Source of the DNA: Sulfitobacter sp. DFL-14
GTDB lineage: Bacteria; Pseudomonadota; Alphaproteobacteria; Rhodobacterales; Rhodobacteraceae
DNA: 64,000 nucleotides
Assembly (NCBI RefSeq): GCF_003335585.1
Contig: NZ_QBFD01000029.1
Location: forward strand, 250,625 to 314,624
Direction: 5' to 3'
The notes under the pieces were generated by a model. It worked only from the letters and a program-made list of their open reading frames with translations. It searched no databases and was not told the origin of the DNA. Below, piece after piece: positions 34,181 to 42,219 of the stretch. Within the stretch, counting starts at the first letter, position 1. Each line of letters begins with the position of its first letter. Made by a program: the position numbers and the translations under genes.

Positions 34181-35377
34181 ATGTCTGATTCTGTTCGTGA
34201 AAAAGCAACTCAATCCCGCAGCATGGTCGAAGAGGTAACCGCCCTCGTCCTGCCCGAACCCGCCGATGCCAACGCGGTAGTCTCGCTGGAAAAGGCAGAC
34301 AAGCCCCTGGGCGACGAGATCAGATCCCGCATGGCGGAAATCGACATGAACGACACCCAGTCGATCGTCTCCTTCGGCTCCGCCGCACAGGCGGAGCTGC
34401 AAGAGATCAGCCAGGCGATGCTGGCCGATGTGCGCAACAAGGACGTGGGCCCCGCAGGCGACAGCCTGCGCAGCATCGTCAGCACGATCCGGGGCTTTTC
34501 GGTCTCTGAACTGGATGTGCGCCGCGACCGCAGCTGGTGGGAAAAACTGCTGGGCCGCGCCGCCCCCTTCGCCAAGTTCACCGCCCAGTTCGAAAAGGTG
34601 CAGAGCCAGATCGACCGCATCACCGACAACCTGCTGAGCCATGAGCATACCCTGCTCAAGGACATCAAATCGCTGGACATGCTTTATGAAAAGACGCTCC
34701 AGTTCTATGACGAACTGGCGCTTTACATCGCTGCGGGCGAGGCAAAGCTGGCCGAACTCGACAGCACCGTGATCCCGGCCAAGGAAGCGGAGGTGAAAGC
34801 CGCCCCCGAGGACGATCAGGTGATGGTCGCCCAGGAGCTGCGCGACATGCGCGCCGCCCGCGACGACCTTGAGCGCCGGGTCCACGACCTGAAACTGACC
34901 CGCCAGGTAACCATGCAGTCGCTGCCCTCCATCCGGCTGGTGCAGGAGAACGACAAAAGCCTGGTGACCAAGATCAACTCGACCCTCGTCAACACCGTGC
35001 CGCTGTGGGAAACCCAGCTGGCCCAGGCGGTGACCATCCAGCGCTCTGCCGAGGCCGCAGAGGCGGTCCGCGAGGCCAATGACCTGACCAATGAACTGCT
35101 GACCTCCAACGCCAAGAACCTGCGCGAATCCAACAAGGTCATCCGCGAGGAAATGGAACGCGGCGTCTTCGACATCGAAGCGGTCAAACAGGCCAACGCC
35201 GACCTGATCGGCACCATCGAGGAATCGCTGCAAATCGCCGACGAGGGCAAGGCCAGACGCGCTGCCGCAGAGGTGGAGCTCAAGGAAATGGAAGCCAAGC
35301 TGCGCGACACGCTGGCCTCTGCCAAGGCGACCAAGACCGGCCTCGGCGACAGCGCCTCCACCAGCGTACCGGGATAG
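34181..35377 (+). CDS. TelA/KlaA-family toxic anion resistance protein
   Basis: A 398-residue soluble, almost entirely helical protein of the TelA family. Hallmarks: SWWEKLLGRAAPFAKFTAQF (about residue 110) and the C-terminal IQRSAEAAEAVREANDLTNE followed by LLTSNAKNLRESNKVIREEM (about 285-325). Long coiled-coil stretches span about residues 130-270. The name comes from plasmid tellurite resistance, but chromosomal members respond to envelope stress and the biochemical role is unknown. The XpaC, TelA and DUF2927 genes are consecutive with gaps of 25-39 bases, so one operon is likely. Confidence 0.9.
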   Translation: MSDSVREKATQSRSMVEEVTALVLPEPADANAVVSLEKADKPLGDEIRSRMAEIDMNDTQSIVSFGSAAQAELQEISQAMLADVRNKDVGPAGDSLRSIVSTIRGFSVSELDVRRDRSWWEKLLGRAAPFAKFTAQFEKVQSQIDRITDNLLSHEHTLLKDIKSLDMLYEKTLQFYDELALYIAAGEAKLAELDSTVIPAKEAEVKAAPEDDQVMVAQELRDMRAARDDLERRVHDLKLTRQVTMQSLPSIRLVQENDKSLVTKINSTLVNTVPLWETQLAQAVTIQRSAEAAEAVREANDLTNELLTSNAKNLRESNKVIREEMERGVFDIEAVKQANADLIGTIEESLQIADEGKARRAAAEVELKEMEAKLRDTLASAKATKTGLGDSASTSVPG

Positions 35378-35402
35378 AACCACGGTGCGGCGGCGAACCA
35401 AA

Positions 35403-36341
35403 ATGCTGAAGTGGGGTCTGGCGGGCGCATTGTCCGCCAGCCTGCTGGCCTGCGACATGGTGACCCCGGTCGAACCTTCGCTGAAGCCGCAGTCGCGGCC
35501 CGCACAGGCCGCCGCCGTCCCCCCCCAGGTCGCACAGCCGACCTCCCAGAAAAGCGCGGCACTGCGCAGCTATCTCAACCAGGTGCAGGTGGCACAGCTC
35601 AGCCAGGGGTTGCTGCGCCAGGATGGCGGCGGCCTCGACACGCCCTATACCGCCTCCGTGCTGGCGCGGAACTTTGAACAGATCGCGTTTTTCAACGAAT
35701 ATGACGGCGCCTTTACCGGCCGTGGCGGGGCCAGCCCCCTGCGCCGCTGGGCGGGCCCCGTGCGGATGGAAGTGATCTTTGGCGACAGCGTGCCACCCTC
35801 CCAGCGCAAGACCGACACGGAAGATGTCCGCAGCTACGCCCGGCGGCTGGCGCAGGTCACCGGCCATCCGGTCTCCACCGGCGGGCGGCCCAATTTTCTG
35901 GTTGTCATCGCATCGGAAGACGACCGCGCCGCGACCCTGGCCTCGATCTCCAGGCATCTGCCCGGCATTTCAGCCAACAGCCTGCGCGCCCTGCGCGACA
36001 TGCGCCGCGACACCTATTGCGCTGTCGCCGCCTATGCCGCAGGCCCCTCCGCCAATACCTATACGGCGGCGGTCGCGGTGATCCGCTCGGAAAACCCCGA
36101 TCTGCTGCGGCTCAGCTGCATTCACGAGGAACTGGCCCAGGGCATGGGGCTGGCCAACGACAGCCCCGCCGCGCGCCCGTCGATCTTCAACGATGACGAT
36201 GAATTTGCCCTGCTGACCCGTCATGACGAGCTGTTGTTGAAGATGCTCTACGATCCGCGCCTGCAGATCGGCATGAACGCGGCAGAGGCCCAACCCATCG
36301 TGCGCGAAATCGCCGAGGAACTGGCAGGCGGGCCGGTCTAG
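35403..36341 (+). CDS. DUF2927-domain lipoprotein
   Basis: A 312-residue lipoprotein. Signal peptide MLKWGLAGALSASLLAC with lipobox LLAC (Cys17). A Pro/Gln/Ala linker (about 25-55) precedes the DUF2927 domain (about 70-300), recognised by GPVRMEVIFGDSVPPSQ, CIHEELAQGMGLANDS and FNDDDEFALLTRHDELLLKM. The HEE(L)-x-Q-G-(M/L)-G-L segment resembles a degenerate zinc-protease motif, so peptidase ancestry is possible. A GTG six codons upstream is an alternative start. It ends the left half of the stress cluster; the next cluster gene (SPFH) lies 2.8 kb away, beyond an inserted three-gene block. Confidence 0.85.
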   Translation: MLKWGLAGALSASLLACDMVTPVEPSLKPQSRPAQAAAVPPQVAQPTSQKSAALRSYLNQVQVAQLSQGLLRQDGGGLDTPYTASVLARNFEQIAFFNEYDGAFTGRGGASPLRRWAGPVRMEVIFGDSVPPSQRKTDTEDVRSYARRLAQVTGHPVSTGGRPNFLVVIASEDDRAATLASISRHLPGISANSLRALRDMRRDTYCAVAAYAAGPSANTYTAAVAVIRSENPDLLRLSCIHEELAQGMGLANDSPAARPSIFNDDDEFALLTRHDELLLKMLYDPRLQIGMNAAEAQPIVREIAEELAGGPV

Positions 36342-36416
36342 GGACATTCCGGTCCAGGGACACTGCCCTTCCCTTGTTGCGACCCGCGCCCAAAACACCC
36401 CGCCCGTCGCACCAAA

Positions 36417-36443
36417 GGTGCGCCAAAGAAAATCTGGCGCGCC
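36417..36443. terminator. Possible stem-loop between convergent genes
   Basis: Arms GGTGCGCCA (36417-36425) and TGGCGCGCC (36435-36443) pair with one G-T, around a 9-base A-rich loop. It lies between the convergent DUF2927 and CGNR genes and lacks a long T run, so terminator function is uncertain. Confidence 0.35.
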
Positions 36444-36451
36444 AATGACAG

Positions 36452-37078
36452 CTAGGCATGGCTCGCTTTCTGCCGCTTGTAGTATCGCGCCGACTTCGCG
36501 CGGCTCCCGCATGCTGCCATGCTGCACCACCGGCGTGCACGTCCACGTCCGCGATCAATGAACAGCCAGGAACACCGATCACAGTTTCTCATCCGGGGCA
36601 GATCATCACTTCGCAGCAGATCCTCGGTTGCAAGGGCGATCCGTTTCAACGGAAGCGCCATGTCGGTCTCGATTACGGGCGCACTCCAGGCGTAGCTCTG
36701 AGCGTGTTTTTCGAATCGCGCATCAAGCAGCGCGTCGCGAATGACCTGCATCACCTGGCGGCGCTCGGGTTCCGGCCATATCTCCCCCGCCTGTTCCGCC
36801 ATCAGACAGGCATGCAGGGCTTCACGAAACGCCACCACCGCTGCCAAGGCCGCACCGGCCCCTGCCGGATCATTCAGGCCAAGGTTCCGCAAGCGCGCCG
36901 CCTCGCCCGGGAAAAGCACCTCCGCGACAACCGCCCAGTTCAGAAACGTGCCGTAATCCGTCAGCCGCTCGACACTGCGTTCCTTGTTTCGGCCAGCCAC
37001 CGTGTTGACGAAATCAAGAACCGGATGGCCTCCGACCAAATCGTCCTTTGTCCACGCGCTCTGATCCCATTCGCTCAT
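36452..37078 (-). CDS. CGNR zinc-finger (ABATE-domain) regulator
   Basis: A 208-residue putative DNA-binding regulator. The N-terminal ABATE domain begins LVGGHPVLDFVNTVAGR (about residue 14-30). The C-terminal CGNR-type zinc finger reads RNCDRCSWLFIDRGRGRARR then WCSMAACGSRAKSARYYKR (Cys residues at about 165-195); CGSR replaces the canonical CGNR. Family members are stress-linked transcription factors. It is divergent from an alpha/beta-hydrolase gene over an 88-base AT-rich gap with a clear inverted repeat, the probable operator. It belongs to a three-gene block that splits the SPFH/TelA cluster. Confidence 0.85.
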   Translation of the reverse strand: MSEWDQSAWTKDDLVGGHPVLDFVNTVAGRNKERSVERLTDYGTFLNWAVVAEVLFPGEAARLRNLGLNDPAGAGAALAAVVAFREALHACLMAEQAGEIWPEPERRQVMQVIRDALLDARFEKHAQSYAWSAPVIETDMALPLKRIALATEDLLRSDDLPRMRNCDRCSWLFIDRGRGRARRWCSMAACGSRAKSARYYKRQKASHA

Positions 37079-37104
37079 TCCTTACCATAAAATATAAACT
37101 TGAC

Positions 37105-37130
37105 GGTGTGAATAGCTTTGCTATCTCACC
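37105..37130. promoter_or_regulatory. Inverted repeat, probable operator of CGNR regulator/hydrolase pair
   Basis: Interrupted dyad GGTGTGA-ATAGC (37105-37116), TTT spacer, GCTAT-CTCACC (37120-37130). It directly follows a TTGACG (37100-37105) that could be a -35 element, with TATCTC (37122-37127) as a weak -10. An outer dyad CTTACC (37081) / GGTAAG (37148) encloses it. Confidence 0.55.
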
Positions 37131-37166
37131 TACAAAGAAGATTAGAAGGTAAGATTGGAGAGCGCG

Positions 37167-37982
37167 ATGGCTGGCTGGCACCTGGATGAACGTTACGAAA
37201 CCTCGGCCGGTACGGTGGCAGCGGGCCGGACCGGCGACGGACCGGATCTGGTTCTTGCCCACGGCTGGCCCTGGTCCTCCTTTGCCTGGCATCGTGTGAT
37301 CCCGGCGCTGGCGCAGGACTTTCGCCTGCATTGGTATGACATGCCAGGCTATGGGAAATCCGCGAAAAGCGCGGATCAGCGCACGTCACTCGACGTGCAG
37401 GGCGAGGTCTTTGTCGAAATGATGGATCATTGGGGGCTGTCCCGCCCCCGCGTGGTCGCACATGATTTCGGCGGCGCGACAACGCTGCGCGCGCATCTGC
37501 TGCAGGGATGCGACTTTGAACGCTACATGCTGATGAACGTCGTTGCGATGCGCCCCTGGGGATCAGCGTTTTTCGATCACATGGGCCAACATGCCGATGC
37601 CTTCCAGGGACTGCCCGCCCATATCCATCGCGCAATCGTGCAGGCCTATATCGAGGGCGCCCTTGTCACCGAGATTGCCGCACAAGACCTTGAGAATCTT
37701 GTCGCCCCCTGGTTGACCGAAGACGGGTCATCCAGCTTTTATCGCCAGTTCGCCCAGGCCGATGAAAAATACACCGCAGAGGTCGAACCGCATTTCGGCA
37801 AGCTCCGATGCCCGGCAAAGATCATTTGGGGTGAAGCAGACCCCTGGATTCCCCTGGCGCGCGGCAAGGCCCTGCACAGGCTGATGCCCGGGGCGGCTTT
37901 CGCCACGATGCCGGGCATTGGCCACCTGCCACAACTCGAAGCGCCGGAAGCGGTTGTCGATCAAATCAGAAAGTTCTTTTGA
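37167..37982 (+). CDS. Alpha/beta-hydrolase, haloacid/epoxide-hydrolase-like (Asp nucleophile)
   Basis: A 271-residue alpha/beta-fold hydrolase. Oxyanion motif HGWPWSS (about residues 32-38); nucleophile elbow VVAHDFGGATTLR with Asp100; catalytic acid in WGEADPWIP; His in GIGHLPQLEAP. An Asp nucleophile with HGWP points to the fluoroacetate/haloalkane dehalogenase and epoxide hydrolase branch rather than esterases. The substrate is unknown. Start is ATG 37167, six bases after GGAG; a TTG four codons earlier lacks a ribosome site. Divergent from the CGNR regulator, which probably controls it; convergent with the SDR gene. Confidence 0.85.
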   Translation: MAGWHLDERYETSAGTVAAGRTGDGPDLVLAHGWPWSSFAWHRVIPALAQDFRLHWYDMPGYGKSAKSADQRTSLDVQGEVFVEMMDHWGLSRPRVVAHDFGGATTLRAHLLQGCDFERYMLMNVVAMRPWGSAFFDHMGQHADAFQGLPAHIHRAIVQAYIEGALVTEIAAQDLENLVAPWLTEDGSSSFYRQFAQADEKYTAEVEPHFGKLRCPAKIIWGEADPWIPLARGKALHRLMPGAAFATMPGIGHLPQLEAPEAVVDQIRKFF

Positions 37983-38009
37983 CCAATGCCGGTCAGACGC
38001 GATGCCGGG

Positions 38010-38723
38010 TTATTGGATCACCAATGAACTTATGGCGACCTTTCGCGGCTGGTTCAGAATAAAGAGGATCGCCTTGACGACCTCGCGACTGCACAGGGTG
38101 TGGTCCGGGGCCAATGCGTCCCAATCCGGGTCCAGGGGCGACTTGTCGTCAAAATCTCCCGGAAAGACCGACGTCACCCGGACATTCGTATGCTCAAGTT
38201 CCTGCGCCAGACCGTGAACAAACCCTGCCTGCGCTGACTTTGCAGCCGCAAAGGGAACCGATGCCCCGTCAAGCGGCCGATTGGGCAGGCCATTGGTCGA
38301 CACCACAGTGTGGATGTCTGCATGTTCTCTTGCCCTCAGCTGCGGCAACAGGTGACGCGTCAGGATAAGCGCCCCGATCGCGGCTGAGGCGATGCAGGCC
38401 TGAATGTCGATGTCAGTGACCTCCTCCATCGGCCCCGACAGCCACATGGCACCGTTGTGAATGAGGCCATCCAGATCCTTGTGCTCTGCCGCGAGTTGCG
38501 CCCCGGCCTCTGTCGCGCTGTCGCTGCTCGCCAGGTCACAACCCATCGTGACGACCTGTTGGCCTGTCTCCTCAAGGATCGCGCTGGCAACATGCTGAAG
38601 GGCCGCGCTGCTGCGCGCCAGCAGGACAAGCCGCGCCCCGGATCGGGCCATTTCAATTGCCAATGCAGCACCCAGCCCACGACTTGCGCCGGTGATGGCA
38701 AATTTCCGATTTGAGAGGTTCAT
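38010..38723 (-). CDS. Short-chain dehydrogenase/reductase-like protein lacking catalytic Tyr
   Basis: A 237-residue Rossmann-fold SDR. The cofactor motif is TGASRGLG (residues 11-18), the structural NAG-like motif is HNGAMW (89-94). The active site should read S...YxxxK; Ser142 (STNG) and Lys162 are present, but Tyr is replaced by Phe158 (PFAAAKS). That normally abolishes classical SDR oxidoreduction, so the protein may bind NAD(P) as a sensor, use another acid, or be decaying. Start at MNLSNRKFAITGAS (ATG 38723); a start six codons upstream is possible. A MerR/SoxR-type promoter lies 43 bases before the start. Confidence 0.82.
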   Translation of the reverse strand: MNLSNRKFAITGASRGLGAALAIEMARSGARLVLLARSSAALQHVASAILEETGQQVVTMGCDLASSDSATEAGAQLAAEHKDLDGLIHNGAMWLSGPMEEVTDIDIQACIASAAIGALILTRHLLPQLRAREHADIHTVVSTNGLPNRPLDGASVPFAAAKSAQAGFVHGLAQELEHTNVRVTSVFPGDFDDKSPLDPDWDALAPDHTLCSREVVKAILFILNQPRKVAISSLVIQ

Positions 38724-38765
38724 GTTTGTCACCTTGTTCACGCATCTGCGGGTTCGACCGATGTC

Positions 38766-38796
38766 ACCCTAAAAGTTCAAGCTAACTTGAGGGCAA
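38766..38796 (-). promoter_or_regulatory. MerR-type promoter with SoxR-box-like dyad
   Basis: On the minus strand TTGCCC (38796-38791) and TAGGGT (38771-38766) are separated by 19 bases, the over-long spacer typical of MerR-family-controlled promoters. The spacer contains the dyad TCAAG-TTAG-CTTGA, close to the SoxR consensus CCTCAAG-TTAA-CTTGAGG. It drives the SDR gene. SoxR itself is not in the window. Confidence 0.65.
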
Positions 38797-39117
38797 GCAT
38801 TAATTTGCCAGGTGGCTATATCCGCCTTGCCAGCGCGCCTGCGGGCGACGGTCGACCGTCTCCTGACACGACCTGTCCATTTTCCTTGCCCATGGCGATC
38901 TTTTTGCGGTGGGACGGAACACTTTCTTAACGCAACAGGCGATTGCGCATCTGCCGGTGCACGCATCCTGTACACCCTGTGCACGGGTTGTGCCCCGATT
39001 CGCCCAACAAAACAGGGCTGTTAACCATTCCGCCAGGGGGCGGGACCGCCGCGCACCTTGATAACCCCCGCCCCGCGCCATATCCTCGACCTGACATCCA
39101 CTCCAAGGACTGACATC
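38797..39117. other. Intergenic region before the SPFH gene, no gene seen
   Basis: A 321-base gap between the divergent SDR and SPFH genes. It must hold the SPFH promoter. I see no coding frame with a ribosome site, no tRNA and no repeat in it. Confidence 0.5.
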
Positions 39118-40242
39118 ATGGGCATTCTCGACTTCCTCTCAGGGCAATTCATCGACGTCATCCACTGGACCGACGACACCCGCGACACCATGGTCTGGCG
39201 GTTCGAGCGGGAGGGCCATGAGATCAAGTATGGCGCCAAGCTGACAGTCCGTGAAGGACAGGCCGCCGTCTTTGTCCACGAGGGCCAGTTGGCTGATGTG
39301 TTCACCCCCGGTCTCTATATGCTTGAAACCAACAACATGCCGATCATGACCAGCCTTCAGCATTGGGACCACGGCTTCAAAAGCCCATTCAAATCAGAGA
39401 TTTACTTTGTCGACACCACCCGTTTCAACGACCTGAAATGGGGCACCAAGAACCCGATCATCCTGCGCGACCCCGAATTCGGCCCGATCCGCCTGCGCGC
39501 CTTCGGGACCTATTCGGTGCGCGTCAGCGACCCGGCCAGGTTCCTGACCGAGATTGTCGGCACCGATGGTGAATTCACCATGGACGAGATCAGCTTCCAG
39601 ATCCGCAACATCATCGTGCAGGAATTCTCCCGCACCATCGCCCAGTCCAAGATCCCCGTGCTGGACATGGCCGCCAATACCCGCGAACTGGGCAAGCTGG
39701 TCAGCACCGAAATCTCGGCCACCGTCGCCGAATACGGGCTGACCATCCCCGAACTCTACATCGAAAACATCTCCCTCCCCCCCGCCGTGGAAGAGGTGAT
39801 GGACAAGCGCTCTTCCATGGGCGTGATCGGCGATCTGAACCGCTATACGCAGTTCCAGGCGGCCGAGGCATTGGGCCGCGAAGGCGGCGCAAGCGATGCG
39901 ATGCAGGCGGGTCTGGGCGCGGGTCTGGGCATGCAGATCGGCCAGCAGGCTGCAGCCAGTGCAGGACCATGGGGCACCCGCCCCGCCGGCACGGCGGCAC
40001 CGGCAGGCATGGCCCCGCCCCCGCCGCCACCGGTGGAACACGTCTGGCACATCGCCGAAGGCGGCGAGACCAGCGGCCCCTACTCCAAGGCGCGCCTGGG
40101 GCGCATGGTGACCGAAGGCAAGCTGACCCGCGAAACCCATGTCTGGACCCCCGGTCAGGACGGCTGGCGGCGGGCCGAGGATGTGACCGAGCTGGCGCAA
40201 TTGTTCACGGTTCTGCCACCGCCCCCGCCGCCGGGGGCCTGA
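39118..40242 (+). CDS. SPFH-domain protein with C-terminal GYF_2 domain (YdjI-like)
   Basis: A 374-residue protein. It begins MGILDFLSGQFIDVIHWTDD, as in Bacillus YdjI and the so-called virion-core SPFH proteins. SPFH core at about residues 30-250, including PARFLTEIVG and LDMAANTRELGKLVS. A Gly/Ala/Pro linker (260-305, with PPPPPPV) leads to a GYF_2 domain (about 308-365: VWHIAEGGETSGPYSKARL and VWTPGQDGW), a peptide-binding module. YdjI works with the zinc-ribbon protein YdjG and PspA in membrane stress; the zinc-ribbon homolog is two genes downstream. Start fixed by the family MGILDF; a longer upstream frame is rejected. Confidence 0.9.
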   Translation: MGILDFLSGQFIDVIHWTDDTRDTMVWRFEREGHEIKYGAKLTVREGQAAVFVHEGQLADVFTPGLYMLETNNMPIMTSLQHWDHGFKSPFKSEIYFVDTTRFNDLKWGTKNPIILRDPEFGPIRLRAFGTYSVRVSDPARFLTEIVGTDGEFTMDEISFQIRNIIVQEFSRTIAQSKIPVLDMAANTRELGKLVSTEISATVAEYGLTIPELYIENISLPPAVEEVMDKRSSMGVIGDLNRYTQFQAAEALGREGGASDAMQAGLGAGLGMQIGQQAAASAGPWGTRPAGTAAPAGMAPPPPPPVEHVWHIAEGGETSGPYSKARLGRMVTEGKLTRETHVWTPGQDGWRRAEDVTELAQLFTVLPPPPPPGA

Positions 40243-40494
40243 GCCGACGGGGTTCGGGTTCTTCCATCGGGGGCGCCGCTTTTCACCGCTGACGACAGGC
40301 GGGGAAAGGGCCGACCCTGCCGAGCCTGAGCAACCGGGAGGCACCGGTCGAAACTTTCGGCGGCTCTTGGCCGTGGCTGTACGAGAATGCTCAGAGGTCT
40401 TCATATCCATCCGGCGCTGATTGCACCGGCCTGCCTGCTTCGCCACGCAGGGCATGGGCCCGCCCGTGCCACCGTGTTTTGGCGGGCCTGAGCG

Positions 40495-41049
40495 ATGCGA
40501 CGCGCCCTGAAAGACCGCCTGCCGGCCCGGCGCAGCGCATTGAAAGCGATGCATTGGGCGATGGTGCCGATGCTGATCTGGTTCCTCCTTGTCACCCCGG
40601 ACGATGTGCTGCCCTTTGGGCCAACCGCCTTTCAGGCCCATTCGGCGCTGGCGCTGGTCTTTGTCACGCTCTGCCTGTGGTGGACGGCGGATTACCTGCG
40701 GCGTGGTCTGGCCAGCCGTCCGGGGCCAAAGCTGCCGCCCTGGGGGCGGCTGATGCATCAATGGATGCACAAGGTGTTGATCTGGGGCCTATTCGGCGTG
40801 GCGGTCACCGGGTTCCTGCTGGGGCTGACCTCTGCCACCCTGCTGAAGGCGGGCGGCGTACTGCCGATCGCGCCGCCGCTGGGCCTGAAACGTGCCAATG
40901 ACATCATCGGGCAGATCCACATTTACGAGTTCTACCTGCTGGCCGCGATTGCGGCGGGTCATGCGGGGTTTCACATCTGGCGGCACCTGCGCCTGCGCGA
41001 CAACGCCCTGCGCATCATGGCCCCCCGGGCCCTGCACCGGTTTTTGTGA
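40495..41049 (+). CDS. Cytochrome b561-type membrane protein
   Basis: A 184-residue protein with four membrane helices and His residues placed as heme ligands: AMHWAMVP (about residue 19), FQAHSALA (about 48), LMHQWMHK (about 88-92), GQIHIYEFYL (about 141) and AGHAGFHIWRHL. This matches the diheme cytochrome b561/Ni-hydrogenase b-type family that carries electrons across the inner membrane. Electron partners are unknown. It sits 252 bases after the SPFH gene (that gap shows no gene) and 63 bases before the zinc-ribbon gene, within the membrane-stress cluster. Confidence 0.82.
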   Translation: MRRALKDRLPARRSALKAMHWAMVPMLIWFLLVTPDDVLPFGPTAFQAHSALALVFVTLCLWWTADYLRRGLASRPGPKLPPWGRLMHQWMHKVLIWGLFGVAVTGFLLGLTSATLLKAGGVLPIAPPLGLKRANDIIGQIHIYEFYLLAAIAAGHAGFHIWRHLRLRDNALRIMAPRALHRFL

Positions 41050-41112
41050 ACAGCGTCTGGAAGCCCCCGCGCATCGGCGCTAACCTGCCCCAAAGTCTGC
41101 ACCGGAGCCCGC

Positions 41113-42219
41113 ATGGAAGACGACCCGATATCAGCCCCCGAGGCCGAACACCGCTTTCCCTGTGACAGCTGCGGATCCGACCTGCGCTATGATCCCGGTG
41201 CAGGACAGCTGATCTGCGATCACTGCGGCAACAAACAGCCCCTGGGCGGGGGCGGCACAAAGGTCAGGCCGATTGCCGAACTGGACCTGGAAGCCGGATT
41301 TGCCGCGGCGCTTGGTGCGGGCGAGATGCAGGAAACCCGCGTCACCAATTGCCCGAACTGTGCCGCACAGGTCGAATTCGAAGGGCCGGACCACGCCACC
41401 GAATGCCCCTTCTGCGCCACCCCCGTGGTGGTGGACACCGGCGTCACCCGCCAGATCAAGCCCCGCGGCGTGCTGCCCTTTGCGCTGGACGAGGCGACAG
41501 CCCGCGACGCCATGTCGGCCTGGCTGGGCCGGCTGTGGTTCGCCCCCGGCGGATTGCAGGAATACGCCCGCAAGGGCCGCCGGATGCAGGGCATCTATGT
41601 GCCCTACTGGACCTATGACGCCGATACGAAATCGTCCTACAAGGGTGAGCGCGGCACGGTCTATTACGAGACACACACCGTCATGCGCGATGGCAAAAGG
41701 GTGCAGGAACAGGTCGCCAAGGTGCGCTGGCAGCCTGCCTCGGGCCGGGTGAAACGGTTCTTCGACGATGTGCTTGTGCTGGCCTCCACCTCGCTTCCCA
41801 AGCGCTATACCGACGCGCTGGAACCCTGGGATCTGGCCGCGCTGGAGCCCTATGCGCCGGAATACCTGGCCGGCTTCCGGGCCGAAGCCTATGCGGTATC
41901 GCTGCAGGACGGTTTCGTGCAGGCGCGCGACCATATGGACCGGGTGATCGAGCGCGATGTGCGCTTTGACATCGGCGGCGATAGGCAGCGCATCCACGGG
42001 ATCGAGACCCAGCTTGGCAACCTGACCTTCAAGCACATCCTGCTGCCGGTCTGGCTGGCGGCCTACAAATACCGGGGCAAGACCTATCGCTTCGTGGTGA
42101 ACGGCCGCACCGGCCGGGTGCAGGGCGAACGGCCCTATTCGGCGATCAAGATCGCGATTGCGGTTGTTCTGGGCCTGATCGCCGCGGCAATCATCGGATA
42201 TCTGGCAGCGCAGCAATGA
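41113..42219 (+). CDS. TFIIB-type zinc-ribbon membrane protein (YdjG-like)
   Basis: A 368-residue protein with two zinc ribbons: CDSCGSDLRYDPGAGQLICD with CDHC (residues 17-39), and NCPNCAAQVEF with ECPFCATPVVV (about 79-104). A soluble middle domain follows (GIYVPYWTYDADTKSSYKGE). One C-terminal membrane helix (about 342-364, IAIAVVLGLIAAAIIGYLAA) anchors it, leaving the ribbons cytosolic. Bacillus YdjG has this layout and recruits PspA to the membrane. It probably partners the SPFH protein upstream. Its stop overlaps the nitroreductase start by four bases (ATGA). Confidence 0.88.
   Translation: MEDDPISAPEAEHRFPCDSCGSDLRYDPGAGQLICDHCGNKQPLGGGGTKVRPIAELDLEAGFAAALGAGEMQETRVTNCPNCAAQVEFEGPDHATECPFCATPVVVDTGVTRQIKPRGVLPFALDEATARDAMSAWLGRLWFAPGGLQEYARKGRRMQGIYVPYWTYDADTKSSYKGERGTVYYETHTVMRDGKRVQEQVAKVRWQPASGRVKRFFDDVLVLASTSLPKRYTDALEPWDLAALEPYAPEYLAGFRAEAYAVSLQDGFVQARDHMDRVIERDVRFDIGGDRQRIHGIETQLGNLTFKHILLPVWLAAYKYRGKTYRFVVNGRTGRVQGERPYSAIKIAIAVVLGLIAAAIIGYLAAQQ

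Noticed and set aside
32155..35377. A dedicated tellurite-resistance operon
   Set aside because: TerC and TelA names are historical. Other ter or teh genes are absent, and the neighbours point to general envelope stress.
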